Assembly: GCA_051883395.1 (NCBI GenBank)
Contig: JBJETQ010000022.1
Location: forward strand, 10,913-74,912
From: HGM11368 sp051883395
GTDB taxonomy: Bacteria; Bacillota; Clostridia; Christensenellales; UBA3700
Direction: 5' to 3'
DNA: 64,000 nt
The translations under genes and the position numbers were made by a program. Shown piece after piece: positions 1 through 7,587 of this stretch. Under the pieces are notes generated by a model, which searched no databases, was not told the DNA's origin, and was given only the letters and a program-made list of their open reading frames with translations. How positions within the stretch are numbered: position 1 is the stretch's first letter; the number at the start of each line of letters is the position of its first letter.

Positions 1-645
1 GACCAGATAAAGGATACGAAATTTGACGGAATGATTATTACCGGCGCTCCGGTGGAACAGATGGCATTTGAAGAAGTGGCGTATTGGAAAGAATTGACCA
101 GAATAATGGATTTTTGCGAGAGTAACGTTACTTCAACAATTTATATCTGTTGGGGAGCTCAGGCAGGCTTGTATTATCACTACGGAATAAATAAGCATAA
201 CCTGGACAAAAAGCTCTTTGGAGTGTGCAGCAACGTAAGCTGCGACCCTAAGGAATTGTTGCTCAAAGGTATGGACGATACTATTTATATCCCTATGTCA
301 AGACATACTGCTGTGGACGATAAAGCTATTGTCGCCACTCCTGACCTGGTGCCACTTGCATACGGCGACGACTGCGGTTACAGTATTATCAAGAGCAAAG
401 ACAATCGTAAGTTTTTCTTTATGGGACACAGCGAGTACGACAGAGAAACGTTGCGCAACGAGTACCTTAGAGATAAGGAAAAGGGGTTGGATATAGAACA
501 GCCTTTCAACTATTTCGTGGGCAGAGACATCAACAAAATAGATATGAAATGGAAGTCTACTGCCAACTTGTTGTTCTATAATTGGCTCAACTATTACGTA
601 TATCAGGTTACGCCATACGATCTGACGGCAGATTTGCATCGTTGA
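1..645 (+). CDS. metA: Homoserine O-acetyltransferase (MetA family), 5' end cut by window
   Basis: Transfers an acyl group from acyl-CoA to homoserine, the first committed step of methionine synthesis in the cytosol. The reading frame is open from base 1, so the N-terminal third lies outside the window. The visible part has the family landmark FDGMIITGAPVEQ, the nucleophile Cys in YICWGAQAGLYYHYGI and the catalytic His and Glu in FMGHSEYD, and it ends with the usual NWLNYYVYQVTPYDL tail. In this family Glu at the position after GAPV favours acetyl-CoA whereas Gly (as in E. coli GAPLG) favours succinyl-CoA; Glu is present here, so acetyltransferase is inferred. A decayed reading frame resembling the end of the next pathway enzyme follows at once. 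Confidence 0.93.
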   Translation, partial: DQIKDTKFDGMIITGAPVEQMAFEEVAYWKELTRIMDFCESNVTSTIYICWGAQAGLYYHYGINKHNLDKKLFGVCSNVSCDPKELLLKGMDDTIYIPMSRHTAVDDKAIVATPDLVPLAYGDDCGYSIIKSKDNRKFFFMGHSEYDRETLRNEYLRDKEKGLDIEQPFNYFVGRDINKIDMKWKSTANLLFYNWLNYYVYQVTPYDLTADLHR

Positions 646-651
646 TTTTGA

Positions 652-828
652 CGAGCAGCAACTGCCGCCAAGGGTGCAAATATATTTGACAAGAAAAAGT
701 TACTGCTCTTTGTACCGACTCATACTTCCATCGCCAATATCGGAGAGAGTCGTGCAAGAGCAGAAAAAAATGTCGACGTATACTGTAATATTGGAAGAAT
801 TTGTGCGGTAGAAAGTGTTGTAAACTAA
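652..828 (+). pseudogene. Decayed C-terminal remnant, possibly O-acetylhomoserine sulfhydrylase (metY)
   Basis: A 58-codon open stretch in the same frame as metA, after two stops (643-645 and 649-651), with no ATG and no ribosome binding site. The translation, from ANIFDKKKLLLFVPTHTS to a stop at 826, has the length and spacing of the last 50 residues of the Cys/Met-metabolism PLP enzymes, with a weak match to the NVGDAK...HPASTTH and VGIEDIDDII segments. Seen: an open, codon-like stretch. Inferred: tail of a deleted metY, which often sits beside metA in Clostridia. The match is poor and could be chance. A TATAAT at 846-851 just downstream might belong to a promoter for the tmRNA gene. Confidence 0.3.
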
Positions 829-945
829 GCAAAATATTTGTACACTATAATAGTTAGGCAATTACGATAGCATAATACGTTTAGAAAAAAATCAAATTGC
901 TTTGTTATCAAAAAAATAAAAAATGTTGACACGTATCGACTTTAT

Positions 946-1288
946 GGGGGTGTAACGGATTCGACAGGAGAAATGATGATTGTGTAAGCACGGCGAAGGC
1001 TCGGCTTCGTAAAAACGGAAATTAAATTTAAACGCTAATAATAACAAACAAATTGCCGTAGCTGCTTAATTGCTCGGCTGTCGTCCGAAGAATCCACGAC
1101 TTCGGAACGGCATCAGCTAGTGGAAAGTGCCTAAGGGAAGTGCCCGTACCCATAGGCGAGATCAGGGCTAGTTTGGCGACGATTTGGTAGCGTTGGCATC
1201 GTCAAAGACCAATCAACGCATACTAACCGTGTAGAAAGCGCAGTAGGAATTCTTTTGGACGCGGGTTCAACTCCCGCCATCTCCACCA
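946..1288 (+). ncRNA. ssrA: tmRNA (transfer-messenger RNA)
   Basis: Rescues stalled ribosomes by trans-translation. The 5' end GGGGGTGTAACGGATTCGAC and the 3' end GCGGGTTCAACTCCCGCC plus CATCTCC-ACCA are diagnostic. The 7-bp acceptor stem pairs GGGGGTG (946-952) with CATCTCC with G-U wobbles, and the CCA is genome-encoded. The tag reading frame runs 1034-1069 and encodes ANNNKQIAVAA followed by TAA, ending in the hydrophobic V-A-A needed for protease recognition. A one-piece, uncircularised form. No partner smpB is in the window. Confidence 0.97.
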
Positions 1289-1327
1289 ATACAAACAGGA
1301 CAGGCTTATACCTGTCCTATTTGTATT
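1288..1327 (+). terminator. Hairpin directly after tmRNA
   Basis: AGGACAGG (1297-1304) pairs with CCTGTCCT (1311-1318), extended outward by AATACAAA and TTTGTATT. It begins at the last base of the CCA, so it probably ends tmRNA transcription. A near copy of the core lies at 5171-5192. Confidence 0.75.
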
Positions 1328-1505
1328 ATGACAATCAACGCAGATTGAAGAAGCAAGAAACGACGCTGAGATATTTTTTAATAGTTTTTTGAAATATGAT
1401 TTAATCAGTTTTACGGCTTATAGATAGTCATTATCAGGCGTCACAAAAATATTACGTATTGACAAAATCGAATGACGGTGGTTTACTAATATAGTAAAAG
1501 CCAAT

Positions 1506-1658
1506 ATGGCAGCTGATGATTGCACATTTGAAATGCAAAACCAGCAAATAACCGATAAGGCTTCTGAAAGGCTTGCAAAATATGCTTGTGGAGATAAAAT
1601 ATCTGCGAAGTATCGCTTAGATTGCCAAATAAGCTTTTATAAGTTAGTGAAAAGATAA
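1506..1658 (+). CDS. Small hypothetical protein (50 aa), doubtful
   Basis: The only plausible reading frame in the 400-bp gap between tmRNA and the SDR gene. It begins MAADDCTFEMQNQQITDKAS and ends FYKLVKR; I do not recognise it. There is no convincing ribosome binding site. Upstream lie a TTGACA at 1459-1464 and a perfect inverted repeat TTTACTA-ATA-TAGTAAA at 1482-1498, which could be a promoter and operator, but the -10 spacing is not ideal. tmRNA 3' ends are common integration sites, so this may be a remnant of an element. Otherwise the gap holds nothing I can identify. Confidence 0.25.
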   Translation: MAADDCTFEMQNQQITDKASERLAKYACGDKISAKYRLDCQISFYKLVKR

Positions 1659-1729
1659 TTTACTAAAAATTGATTTTGATTTTTTTAAAAATGTGATAAA
1701 ATAAAAACGAACTTTTATGGAGGTGTATT

Positions 1730-2533
1730 ATGGATAGATTAAAAGGCAAAGTTGCGGTCGTTACCGGCTCTACTAGCGGAATCGGTATCGGTATTGCAAG
1801 ATTGTTTGCGGCAGAAGGTGCGAAAGTAGTTGTCTGCGGCAGAAGACAGGAAAAAGGACAAGCGGTTGTTGACAGTATCGTAAAAGAAGGTGGAGAAGCA
1901 TGCTATCATTTTATGGATATTACTGCAACGGACAGCATCGAAAAACTTTTTGCGGATACCGTTGAAAAATATGGTAAAATCGACGTGTTGGTAAACAATG
2001 CGGCAAACGTTGCCTTGAAGGACGGACGTGTGGACGAACTTACTCTCGAAATGTGGGATAACATTTTCCAGAGCGATATGCGTGGTACTTTCTATGCAAC
2101 AAAAACCGTGTTGCCTTATTTGCAAAAGAATGAAAACGGCGGTTCCATTATCAATATCGGTTCTATGGCGTCTTGCAGCGGCGATTTGAGCTCTACCGCT
2201 TATGCATGTGCAAAAGCCGGCGTAGATAAACTCACGCAATATACCGCTTTGCAGTACGGCAAACAGAATATCCGTTGCAACTGCGTGCGTCCGGGTCTGA
2301 TTGTTACGCCTGAAAACGACGCTCACGTTCCACAAATGCTCAAAGATATATTTACGAGCAATATTATGGTCAATCGCTATGGATGTCCTGAGGATATAGG
2401 ATATATGTGCGTATATCTCGCTTCCGACGAGAGTGCATACGTTACGGGTCAGATTGTCAACGTGGACGGCGGACTTAACTCTCACGTTTCTACCGTTGCA
2501 CAATTCCGTCAGCTCAATTCCCGCACTTGGTAA
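1730..2533 (+). CDS. Short-chain dehydrogenase/reductase (SDR)
   Basis: Classical 267-residue SDR: a Rossmann-fold, NAD(P)-dependent oxidoreductase of the cytosol. Visible motifs in order are the cofactor loop TGSTSGIG (about residues 12-19), the NNAA motif near 90, and the catalytic Ser in GSMASCSG followed by YACAK with the Tyr and Lys of the active site. The C-terminus has the usual GQIVNVDGG. The closest annotated relatives are probably the glucose/hydroxysteroid dehydrogenase-type SDRs, but the substrate cannot be read from sequence. Start chosen for the GGAGGTG ribosome site 8 nt upstream. It is a single gene flanked by tmRNA and a strong terminator. Confidence 0.9.
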   Translation: MDRLKGKVAVVTGSTSGIGIGIARLFAAEGAKVVVCGRRQEKGQAVVDSIVKEGGEACYHFMDITATDSIEKLFADTVEKYGKIDVLVNNAANVALKDGRVDELTLEMWDNIFQSDMRGTFYATKTVLPYLQKNENGGSIINIGSMASCSGDLSSTAYACAKAGVDKLTQYTALQYGKQNIRCNCVRPGLIVTPENDAHVPQMLKDIFTSNIMVNRYGCPEDIGYMCVYLASDESAYVTGQIVNVDGGLNSHVSTVAQFRQLNSRTW

Positions 2534-2580
2534 AAGGAATTGGCAAAACAGCTGTGTAGCTTTCTGTAAAAAGATTATCT

Positions 2581-2621
2581 AAGCCTAACTCTGTCCGCAA
2601 GGCAGGAGTTAGGCTTTTTGT
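2581..2621 (+). terminator. Rho-independent terminator after SDR gene
   Basis: AAGCCTAACTC (2581-2591) pairs with GAGTTAGGCTT (2606-2616), followed by a T-run. The next 330 bases (2622-2955) are A/T-rich and hold no gene; only a ribosome site AAGGAGA at 2940-2946 stands out. Confidence 0.9.
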
Positions 2622-2955
2622 TATACAATTTTATTTTATTTTATCAATAAAGAATAGATTAAATTGATAAGAACATATTTTTTGATAAAATATTTAAGGT
2701 TTATTTTAAGAATGAAAAGTATTATAAAAAAAACGGAATACGCCAAATATTTGATTTAAACGAATTGTCGGCGATAGATTAAAGATTTGACTTGCAATTT
2801 TAAACTTGTGTCCCTTATAACGACAAAAATGGGACCTGAACCGAAATATATTATAGTATAGCAAAATGTAAAACGGGGTAAATTTTTATTAGGTTAATTT
2901 CGTTGTGAAAACGACAATTTTGATATTATTATTCTAAATAAGGAGAAGATACAAA

Positions 2956-5097
2956 ATGAGTTGTAAGAAAATATTAACTGTGATATGTTGTGTACTTTGT
3001 ATAGCGTGTTCGTTGTTTACAGCCTGTGATGTGCCGTCTGCCAAGCCGGATAACGATAACCCATCGCAGGGAAATAATAACTATAACGGAGCGGAAATTG
3101 TAGACGATAACGAAGTAGACATAATCGAACCCGATACGACCGAACACGATTTTGAGTTTGTCTCCGATTCAAACGGAACCATTACTTATAAATGTGCCGA
3201 TTGTAACGAAGAAAAAACTGTCGTTATAACTTATGTAAGCGGTACGCCGAATGCCTATTCGGTTGAAAACAACACCATTACGTTCAGCAACATTGCCGAA
3301 CAGAGCGTCTATGACATCAGCGGAACGTTGTATGGCAATATCATAATCGACGTGAGCGAAGATTATAAATTCGAATTGCAAATGAGCGGTCTGGAAATAT
3401 ATTCTTATTCCGCTTGTCCGATTACTGTTTCGAGTGGGGATAAGGTTACGCTTTCTGCCAAGAAGTCAACGGAAAATTTTATTTATGATATGCGAGAAGC
3501 CGCAGACGAAGACGATATTGACTTTGTATCCGCAAGTGTGTATGCTCAATGCGATTTGAATATTCAAGGCAAGGGCAGTCTTGCGGTTAAGTCGGTCAAC
3601 AACAAAGGAATCCATACCAAGGACGATTTGAACGTAAAGAATCTGACGTTGCAGGTAGATTGTATGGACAATGCGTTGAAAGGCAACGACAGCGTAACGA
3701 TAGAATCGGGGACTTTGGTGCTTATTGCTCGTCAGGGCGACGGAATAAAAACGTCGAATAGCGATATTTCTTCAAAAGGTAATCAACGTGGCAGCATTGC
3801 GATAACCGGCGGAGACATTTTGATTTATGCGGCGTGCGACGGCATTGACGCTGCTTATGACGTAAGTATTGACGAAAGTGAGACAACCGTCAATTTGCAG
3901 ATTTTTACCGACAAATATTCCAAGTATTCGGAAGAAGTTACTGCCGTTGCCGATAGCGTATATTACGTGCGCTTTAACTCTACGACGTATAGCTATTCGC
4001 TAAAATTCTTTAACAACGATAACGACGCAGTATGGCACAATTCTTCTTCTTATACGACAGTCGGCAATTACCGTTATTATCCTATTGCCAAACCGAGTGG
4101 ATATACCTACGTTCAACTGTATATATACAGCAGCACTCAACAACAAGGGCAGGACGAAAATTACGTTGCCCGCACCGACGCTATGACGGTAAACAATAAT
4201 TACGACACCATTGCGTTGCAATCGAGAAACGGTAGTTTAAGTTATGGTTGGAGCAATTATACTACGGCAAGTCAAGGTGGACCTAACGGCGGTATGGGTG
4301 GCGGCAATACCGACAAAGGCGACTATTCAACCAAAGGCATCAAAGCGGATAACAGCATAACAGTTGCGGCAGGAACGATTACGATAAGTGCTTACGACGA
4401 CGCAATACATGCAAATAATACGAACGTTCTTGAAAACGGAGTCGCTGCTACGGGTAACGTAAGTATTGAAGGCGGAATATTGACTTTGCGTTCTAACGAC
4501 GACGGAATTCACGCAGACGGCAAGGTAACTATCGGCGGCGGGAACATATCCGTTGTATCAAGTTATGAAGGAATCGAAGGCAATACGATAGAAATGTCGG
4601 ACGGCGAAGTTGCCGTTGTATCGTCAGACGACGGCATTAACGGAACTGCTACGACAGGAACGACAATTACTATTGCGGGTGGCAAACTTTACGTTTGTGC
4701 CGGCGGAGACGGAGTCGATTCCAACAGTACGACTTCCTATGCGGGAATACTTTTTGCGGGCGGTGTGAGCGTTATTATTTCGACAGGACAGTCAGATTCG
4801 AGTATCGATACCGAGCGTGGTTACAAATATACGGGCGGATACGTTTTAGGTATAGGAAAAAGCGGCGGTATGAGCAGCGAAGCGACCAACTGTTCCGATT
4901 TTTCTTCGATTGGTACAAGCAAAACTTTGAGTTTGCAAAAGGACGCTTATTTGGTAGTAGGCGATATAGCTACCGTCAAAATGCCTGTTTCGATGAATGC
5001 GATTGTCGTGTGCCTTGGAAAAACGAGCGTCAGTATTTCATCAAGCGAATCATCTAGTTGCGAAACGGACGCAAACGGCGTGTATTGGAACGTATAA
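2956..5097 (+). CDS. Carbohydrate-binding-type (Cthe_2159-like) surface lipoprotein
   Basis: A 713-residue exported lipoprotein. The N-terminus is a lipoprotein signal peptide (basic MSCKK, hydrophobic core, lipobox LFTAC), so it is expected on the outer face of the membrane. A short segment around residues 75-90 has a C-x2-C pair (YKCADCNEE). The rest is built of short beta-strand repeats with recurring GDGI, DDGIHA and DDGING turns, like the right-handed beta-helix carbohydrate-binding family of Clostridium thermocellum Cthe_2159 (polygalacturonate-binding). A Gly-rich linker (GGPNGGMGGGN) sits near residue 440. No catalytic residues are evident. A monocistronic gene with its own terminator; polysaccharide binding is inferred from family resemblance. 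Confidence 0.75.
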   Translation: MSCKKILTVICCVLCIACSLFTACDVPSAKPDNDNPSQGNNNYNGAEIVDDNEVDIIEPDTTEHDFEFVSDSNGTITYKCADCNEEKTVVITYVSGTPNAYSVENNTITFSNIAEQSVYDISGTLYGNIIIDVSEDYKFELQMSGLEIYSYSACPITVSSGDKVTLSAKKSTENFIYDMREAADEDDIDFVSASVYAQCDLNIQGKGSLAVKSVNNKGIHTKDDLNVKNLTLQVDCMDNALKGNDSVTIESGTLVLIARQGDGIKTSNSDISSKGNQRGSIAITGGDILIYAACDGIDAAYDVSIDESETTVNLQIFTDKYSKYSEEVTAVADSVYYVRFNSTTYSYSLKFFNNDNDAVWHNSSSYTTVGNYRYYPIAKPSGYTYVQLYIYSSTQQQGQDENYVARTDAMTVNNNYDTIALQSRNGSLSYGWSNYTTASQGGPNGGMGGGNTDKGDYSTKGIKADNSITVAAGTITISAYDDAIHANNTNVLENGVAATGNVSIEGGILTLRSNDDGIHADGKVTIGGGNISVVSSYEGIEGNTIEMSDGEVAVVSSDDGINGTATTGTTITIAGGKLYVCAGGDGVDSNSTTSYAGILFAGGVSVIISTGQSDSSIDTERGYKYTGGYVLGIGKSGGMSSEATNCSDFSSIGTSKTLSLQKDAYLVVGDIATVKMPVSMNAIVVCLGKTSVSISSSESSSCETDANGVYWNV

Positions 5098-5170
5098 AGT
5101 TATATCATAGTAGAATAACGTAATACGACAGACGTCGTTGAATAAATCTGATATTATTCGCTATATTGAC

Positions 5171-5197
5171 AGGACAGGCTTATGCCTGTCCTTTTTT
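5171..5197 (+). terminator. Rho-independent terminator
   Basis: AGGACAGGC-TTAT-GCCTGTCCT followed by TTTTT. Its core and the following TGACAATCAA also occur after the tmRNA at 1297-1338. Confidence 0.92.
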
Positions 5198-5254
5198 GAC
5201 AATCAATCGGTGCCGGATAATAGAAAACCGAATGTAAAGATTGATAAAAGATTG

Positions 5255-5298
5255 TTGACAACGTAGATAATATAGGCTATAATATGTAGCGTGCTACA
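5255..5298 (+). promoter_or_regulatory. Promoter and MarR operator of the marR gene
   Basis: Consensus promoter TTGACA (5255-5260), 17-bp spacer, TATAAT (5278-5283). One base later begins the perfect palindrome TGTAGC-GT-GCTACA (5285-5298), which covers the predicted start of transcription near 5290. The same 14-mer recurs at 5801-5814 before the exporter genes, so the regulator most likely represses both. Confidence 0.88.
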
Positions 5299-5337
5299 CA
5301 ATTACGTTATTTCGCAGGTGCAAAGGGAGTTTTAACA

Positions 5338-5754
5338 TTGGAAAAAGATTTTGGATATCTGATGAAAAGTATCAATGACAAAATGAAGGCAAGGGCGGAC
5401 GCCGACCTGAAAAGTTTTGATATAACCTTTGCACAGAGTCAGGTCATTGCGTTTTTGAGTGAAAACGGTGGCAAGGCAACTCAGAAAGAGATAGAAGTAT
5501 TTATGGAAGTGTCCCATCCTACCGTGGTAGGAATCGTATCGAGAATGGAGCAGAACGGACACGTAGTAACATGGTTTGACGAAAAGGATAAACGCAACAA
5601 GATAGTTAAACTGACGCAGAAAGCCGAGAATATGGGCAAAGATATGCAACAGAATGTTCGCAACAACGAAAAGCAAATTCTGAAATCTTTGTCTGAGCAG
5701 GAGATGAAAGAATTGACCAGAATGTTGGGCATTATTTATAAAAATCTCGAATAA
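5338..5754 (+). CDS. MarR-family transcriptional repressor
   Basis: A 138-residue winged-helix dimeric repressor. The recognition region reads GGKATQKEIEVFMEVSHPTV followed by a beta-wing with DEKDKRNK, typical of MarR proteins. It starts with TTG at 5338, supported by the AAAGGGAG ribosome site about 10 nt upstream. It precedes a two-gene multidrug-type ABC exporter, and identical palindromic operators lie before it and before the exporter. This points to autorepression and release by a transported compound, a common layout in Firmicutes. The ligand cannot be told from the sequence. Confidence 0.92.
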   Translation: MEKDFGYLMKSINDKMKARADADLKSFDITFAQSQVIAFLSENGGKATQKEIEVFMEVSHPTVVGIVSRMEQNGHVVTWFDEKDKRNKIVKLTQKAENMGKDMQQNVRNNEKQILKSLSEQEMKELTRMLGIIYKNLE

Positions 5755-5790
5755 CAGTCAGTAGTAGTCGGAATAAATCCGACTTTATCA

Positions 5791-5815
5791 TAGAATAAAG
5801 TGTAGCGTGCTACAC
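5791..5815 (+). promoter_or_regulatory. Second MarR operator, with -10 box, before ABC exporter
   Basis: TGTAGCGTGCTACA at 5801-5814, within the longer palindrome GTGTAGCGTGCTACAC, lies just after TAGAAT (5791-5796), the same arrangement as at the marR promoter. No good -35 box is visible. A small hairpin AGTCGGA-ATAAA-TCCGACT at about 5766-5784 precedes it. Confidence 0.75.
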
Positions 5816-5835
5816 ATCTATAAAAGGAGTAAATT

Positions 5836-7587
5836 ATGATAAAAACATTGGGAAGGAGTCTGCGGCAATACAAAAAAGGCTCGATAATCACGATTATGTT
5901 GTCGATTATGGAAGCGGCTTTTGAAATTCTGATACCGCTCTGTATGGCAAAGGTCATTGACGTAGGTATTGAGCTGGGCGATATGAGCGCAGTATGGAAA
6001 TACGGTGCAATTTTGCTTGCGCTGGCGTGTCTTCAACTTCTGACGGGGATATTGTCGGCACATATCGGAGCTAAAACGGCGGTCGGCTTTTGTGCCAATC
6101 TGCGACAGGATATGTACGACAACGTTCAGACGTTTGCTTTTTCCAACATAGACAAATATTCGACTGCGTCGATAGTTACCCGTCTTACCACCGACGTAAC
6201 GAACATACAAAACGCATATCAGATGTTGTTGCGTATGGCGATAAGGGGACCCGTTATGTTGATATTTTCGATGATAGTATCATTCCGAATCAACGTAACG
6301 ATAGCTTGTATATTCCTGGTTGTCATACCTATTATGGCAGTCTTGCTGCTGTTTATTATCAAAGGAGTAAACCCTATATTCAAACGTGTATTCCGCACCT
6401 ACGACCATCTCAACAACGTAGTGCAGGAAAACGTGCGTGGCATCAGGGTAGTCAAATCTTTTAACAGGGAAGATTATGAGATAGACAAGTTCAAAGGCAT
6501 ATCTCAGTCGATATACGAAGACTTTTCCAAGGGAGAAAGGTTGCTTGCCTACAACTCCCCGATAATGCAGTTTTTTATGTATGCCTGCATGATACTCATA
6601 TCATGGATAGGAGCAAAGGCTATCGTTGCTTCGGGCAACTCAGGTGCGGCGGGTATGACCACGGGCGACCTGACGGCGTTGTTCTCCTATGCTACTCAGA
6701 TTTTGATGAGTCTTATGATGTTGTCGATGATATTTGCGATGCTGATAATATCCATAGCTTCTGCCAGACGTATTGCCGAGATATTGGACGAAAAGACGGA
6801 TATAGAAAATCCTGTCGACGCTCTGACCACAGTCAAAGATGGTTCGATTTGCTTTGAAAACGTAGACTTTTCGTATGCTTCCAAGGCAGATAAAAAGGTG
6901 TTGGACGATATCAATCTCAATATAGAGTCGGGACAGACGGTGGGCATCGTCGGAGCTACGGGTTCTTCAAAATCTAGTTTGGTACAACTCATTCCACGTT
7001 TGTACGACGTTACCGCAGGCAGACTTACGCTGGGCGGAGAAGACGTGCGCAATTATGATCTGGACGTTCTGCGCAATGCCGTGGCAATGGTCTTGCAAAA
7101 AAACGAGCTTTTTGCAGGTACGATAAAGGACAATTTGCGCTGGGGTAACGAAAATGCCACCGATGACGAGATAGAACAGGCTTGCAAACTAGCCTGTGCC
7201 GACGAATTTATCCGTACTTTCCCCGACAAATACGATACGTATATAGAACAGGGCGGTACCAACGTGTCGGGCGGACAAAAACAGCGACTGTGTATTGCAC
7301 GTGCTTTGCTCAAAAATCCGAAAGTTCTGATACTGGACGATTCGACAAGCGCCGTGGATACCAGAACGGACGCAGCAATTCAAAAATCTTTTGCAAAATT
7401 TTTGCCAGATACTACAAAAATTATCATTGCTCAGAGAGTAAGTTCGGTGCAACACGCCGACCAGATAGTCGTATTGGACGACGGCAAAGTCGTGGCTACT
7501 GGCAAACATGACGAATTGCTGGCAAACTGTGATATATACAGACAGGTTTATCAATCCCAGAAAAAAGGGGGTAAAGAAAATGAGTAA
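5836..7587 (+). CDS. ABC exporter half-transporter, degenerate-site subunit
   Basis: A 583-residue half-transporter: six transmembrane helices (about residues 15-310) then an ATP-binding domain. The Walker A is GATGSSKSS, the signature VSGGQKQR is intact, and the Walker B is VLILDDSTSAVD with Asp in place of the catalytic Glu. Such a non-catalytic site is typical of one partner of heterodimeric multidrug or peptide exporters (the YheI/YheH and LmrCD type). The partner gene overlaps its end by 8 nt (ATGAGTAA), so co-translation is expected. The start has AAAGGAG nearby. Likely repressed by the adjacent MarR protein. Confidence 0.93.
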   Translation: MIKTLGRSLRQYKKGSIITIMLSIMEAAFEILIPLCMAKVIDVGIELGDMSAVWKYGAILLALACLQLLTGILSAHIGAKTAVGFCANLRQDMYDNVQTFAFSNIDKYSTASIVTRLTTDVTNIQNAYQMLLRMAIRGPVMLIFSMIVSFRINVTIACIFLVVIPIMAVLLLFIIKGVNPIFKRVFRTYDHLNNVVQENVRGIRVVKSFNREDYEIDKFKGISQSIYEDFSKGERLLAYNSPIMQFFMYACMILISWIGAKAIVASGNSGAAGMTTGDLTALFSYATQILMSLMMLSMIFAMLIISIASARRIAEILDEKTDIENPVDALTTVKDGSICFENVDFSYASKADKKVLDDINLNIESGQTVGIVGATGSSKSSLVQLIPRLYDVTAGRLTLGGEDVRNYDLDVLRNAVAMVLQKNELFAGTIKDNLRWGNENATDDEIEQACKLACADEFIRTFPDKYDTYIEQGGTNVSGGQKQRLCIARALLKNPKVLILDDSTSAVDTRTDAAIQKSFAKFLPDTTKIIIAQRVSSVQHADQIVVLDDGKVVATGKHDELLANCDIYRQVYQSQKKGGKENE

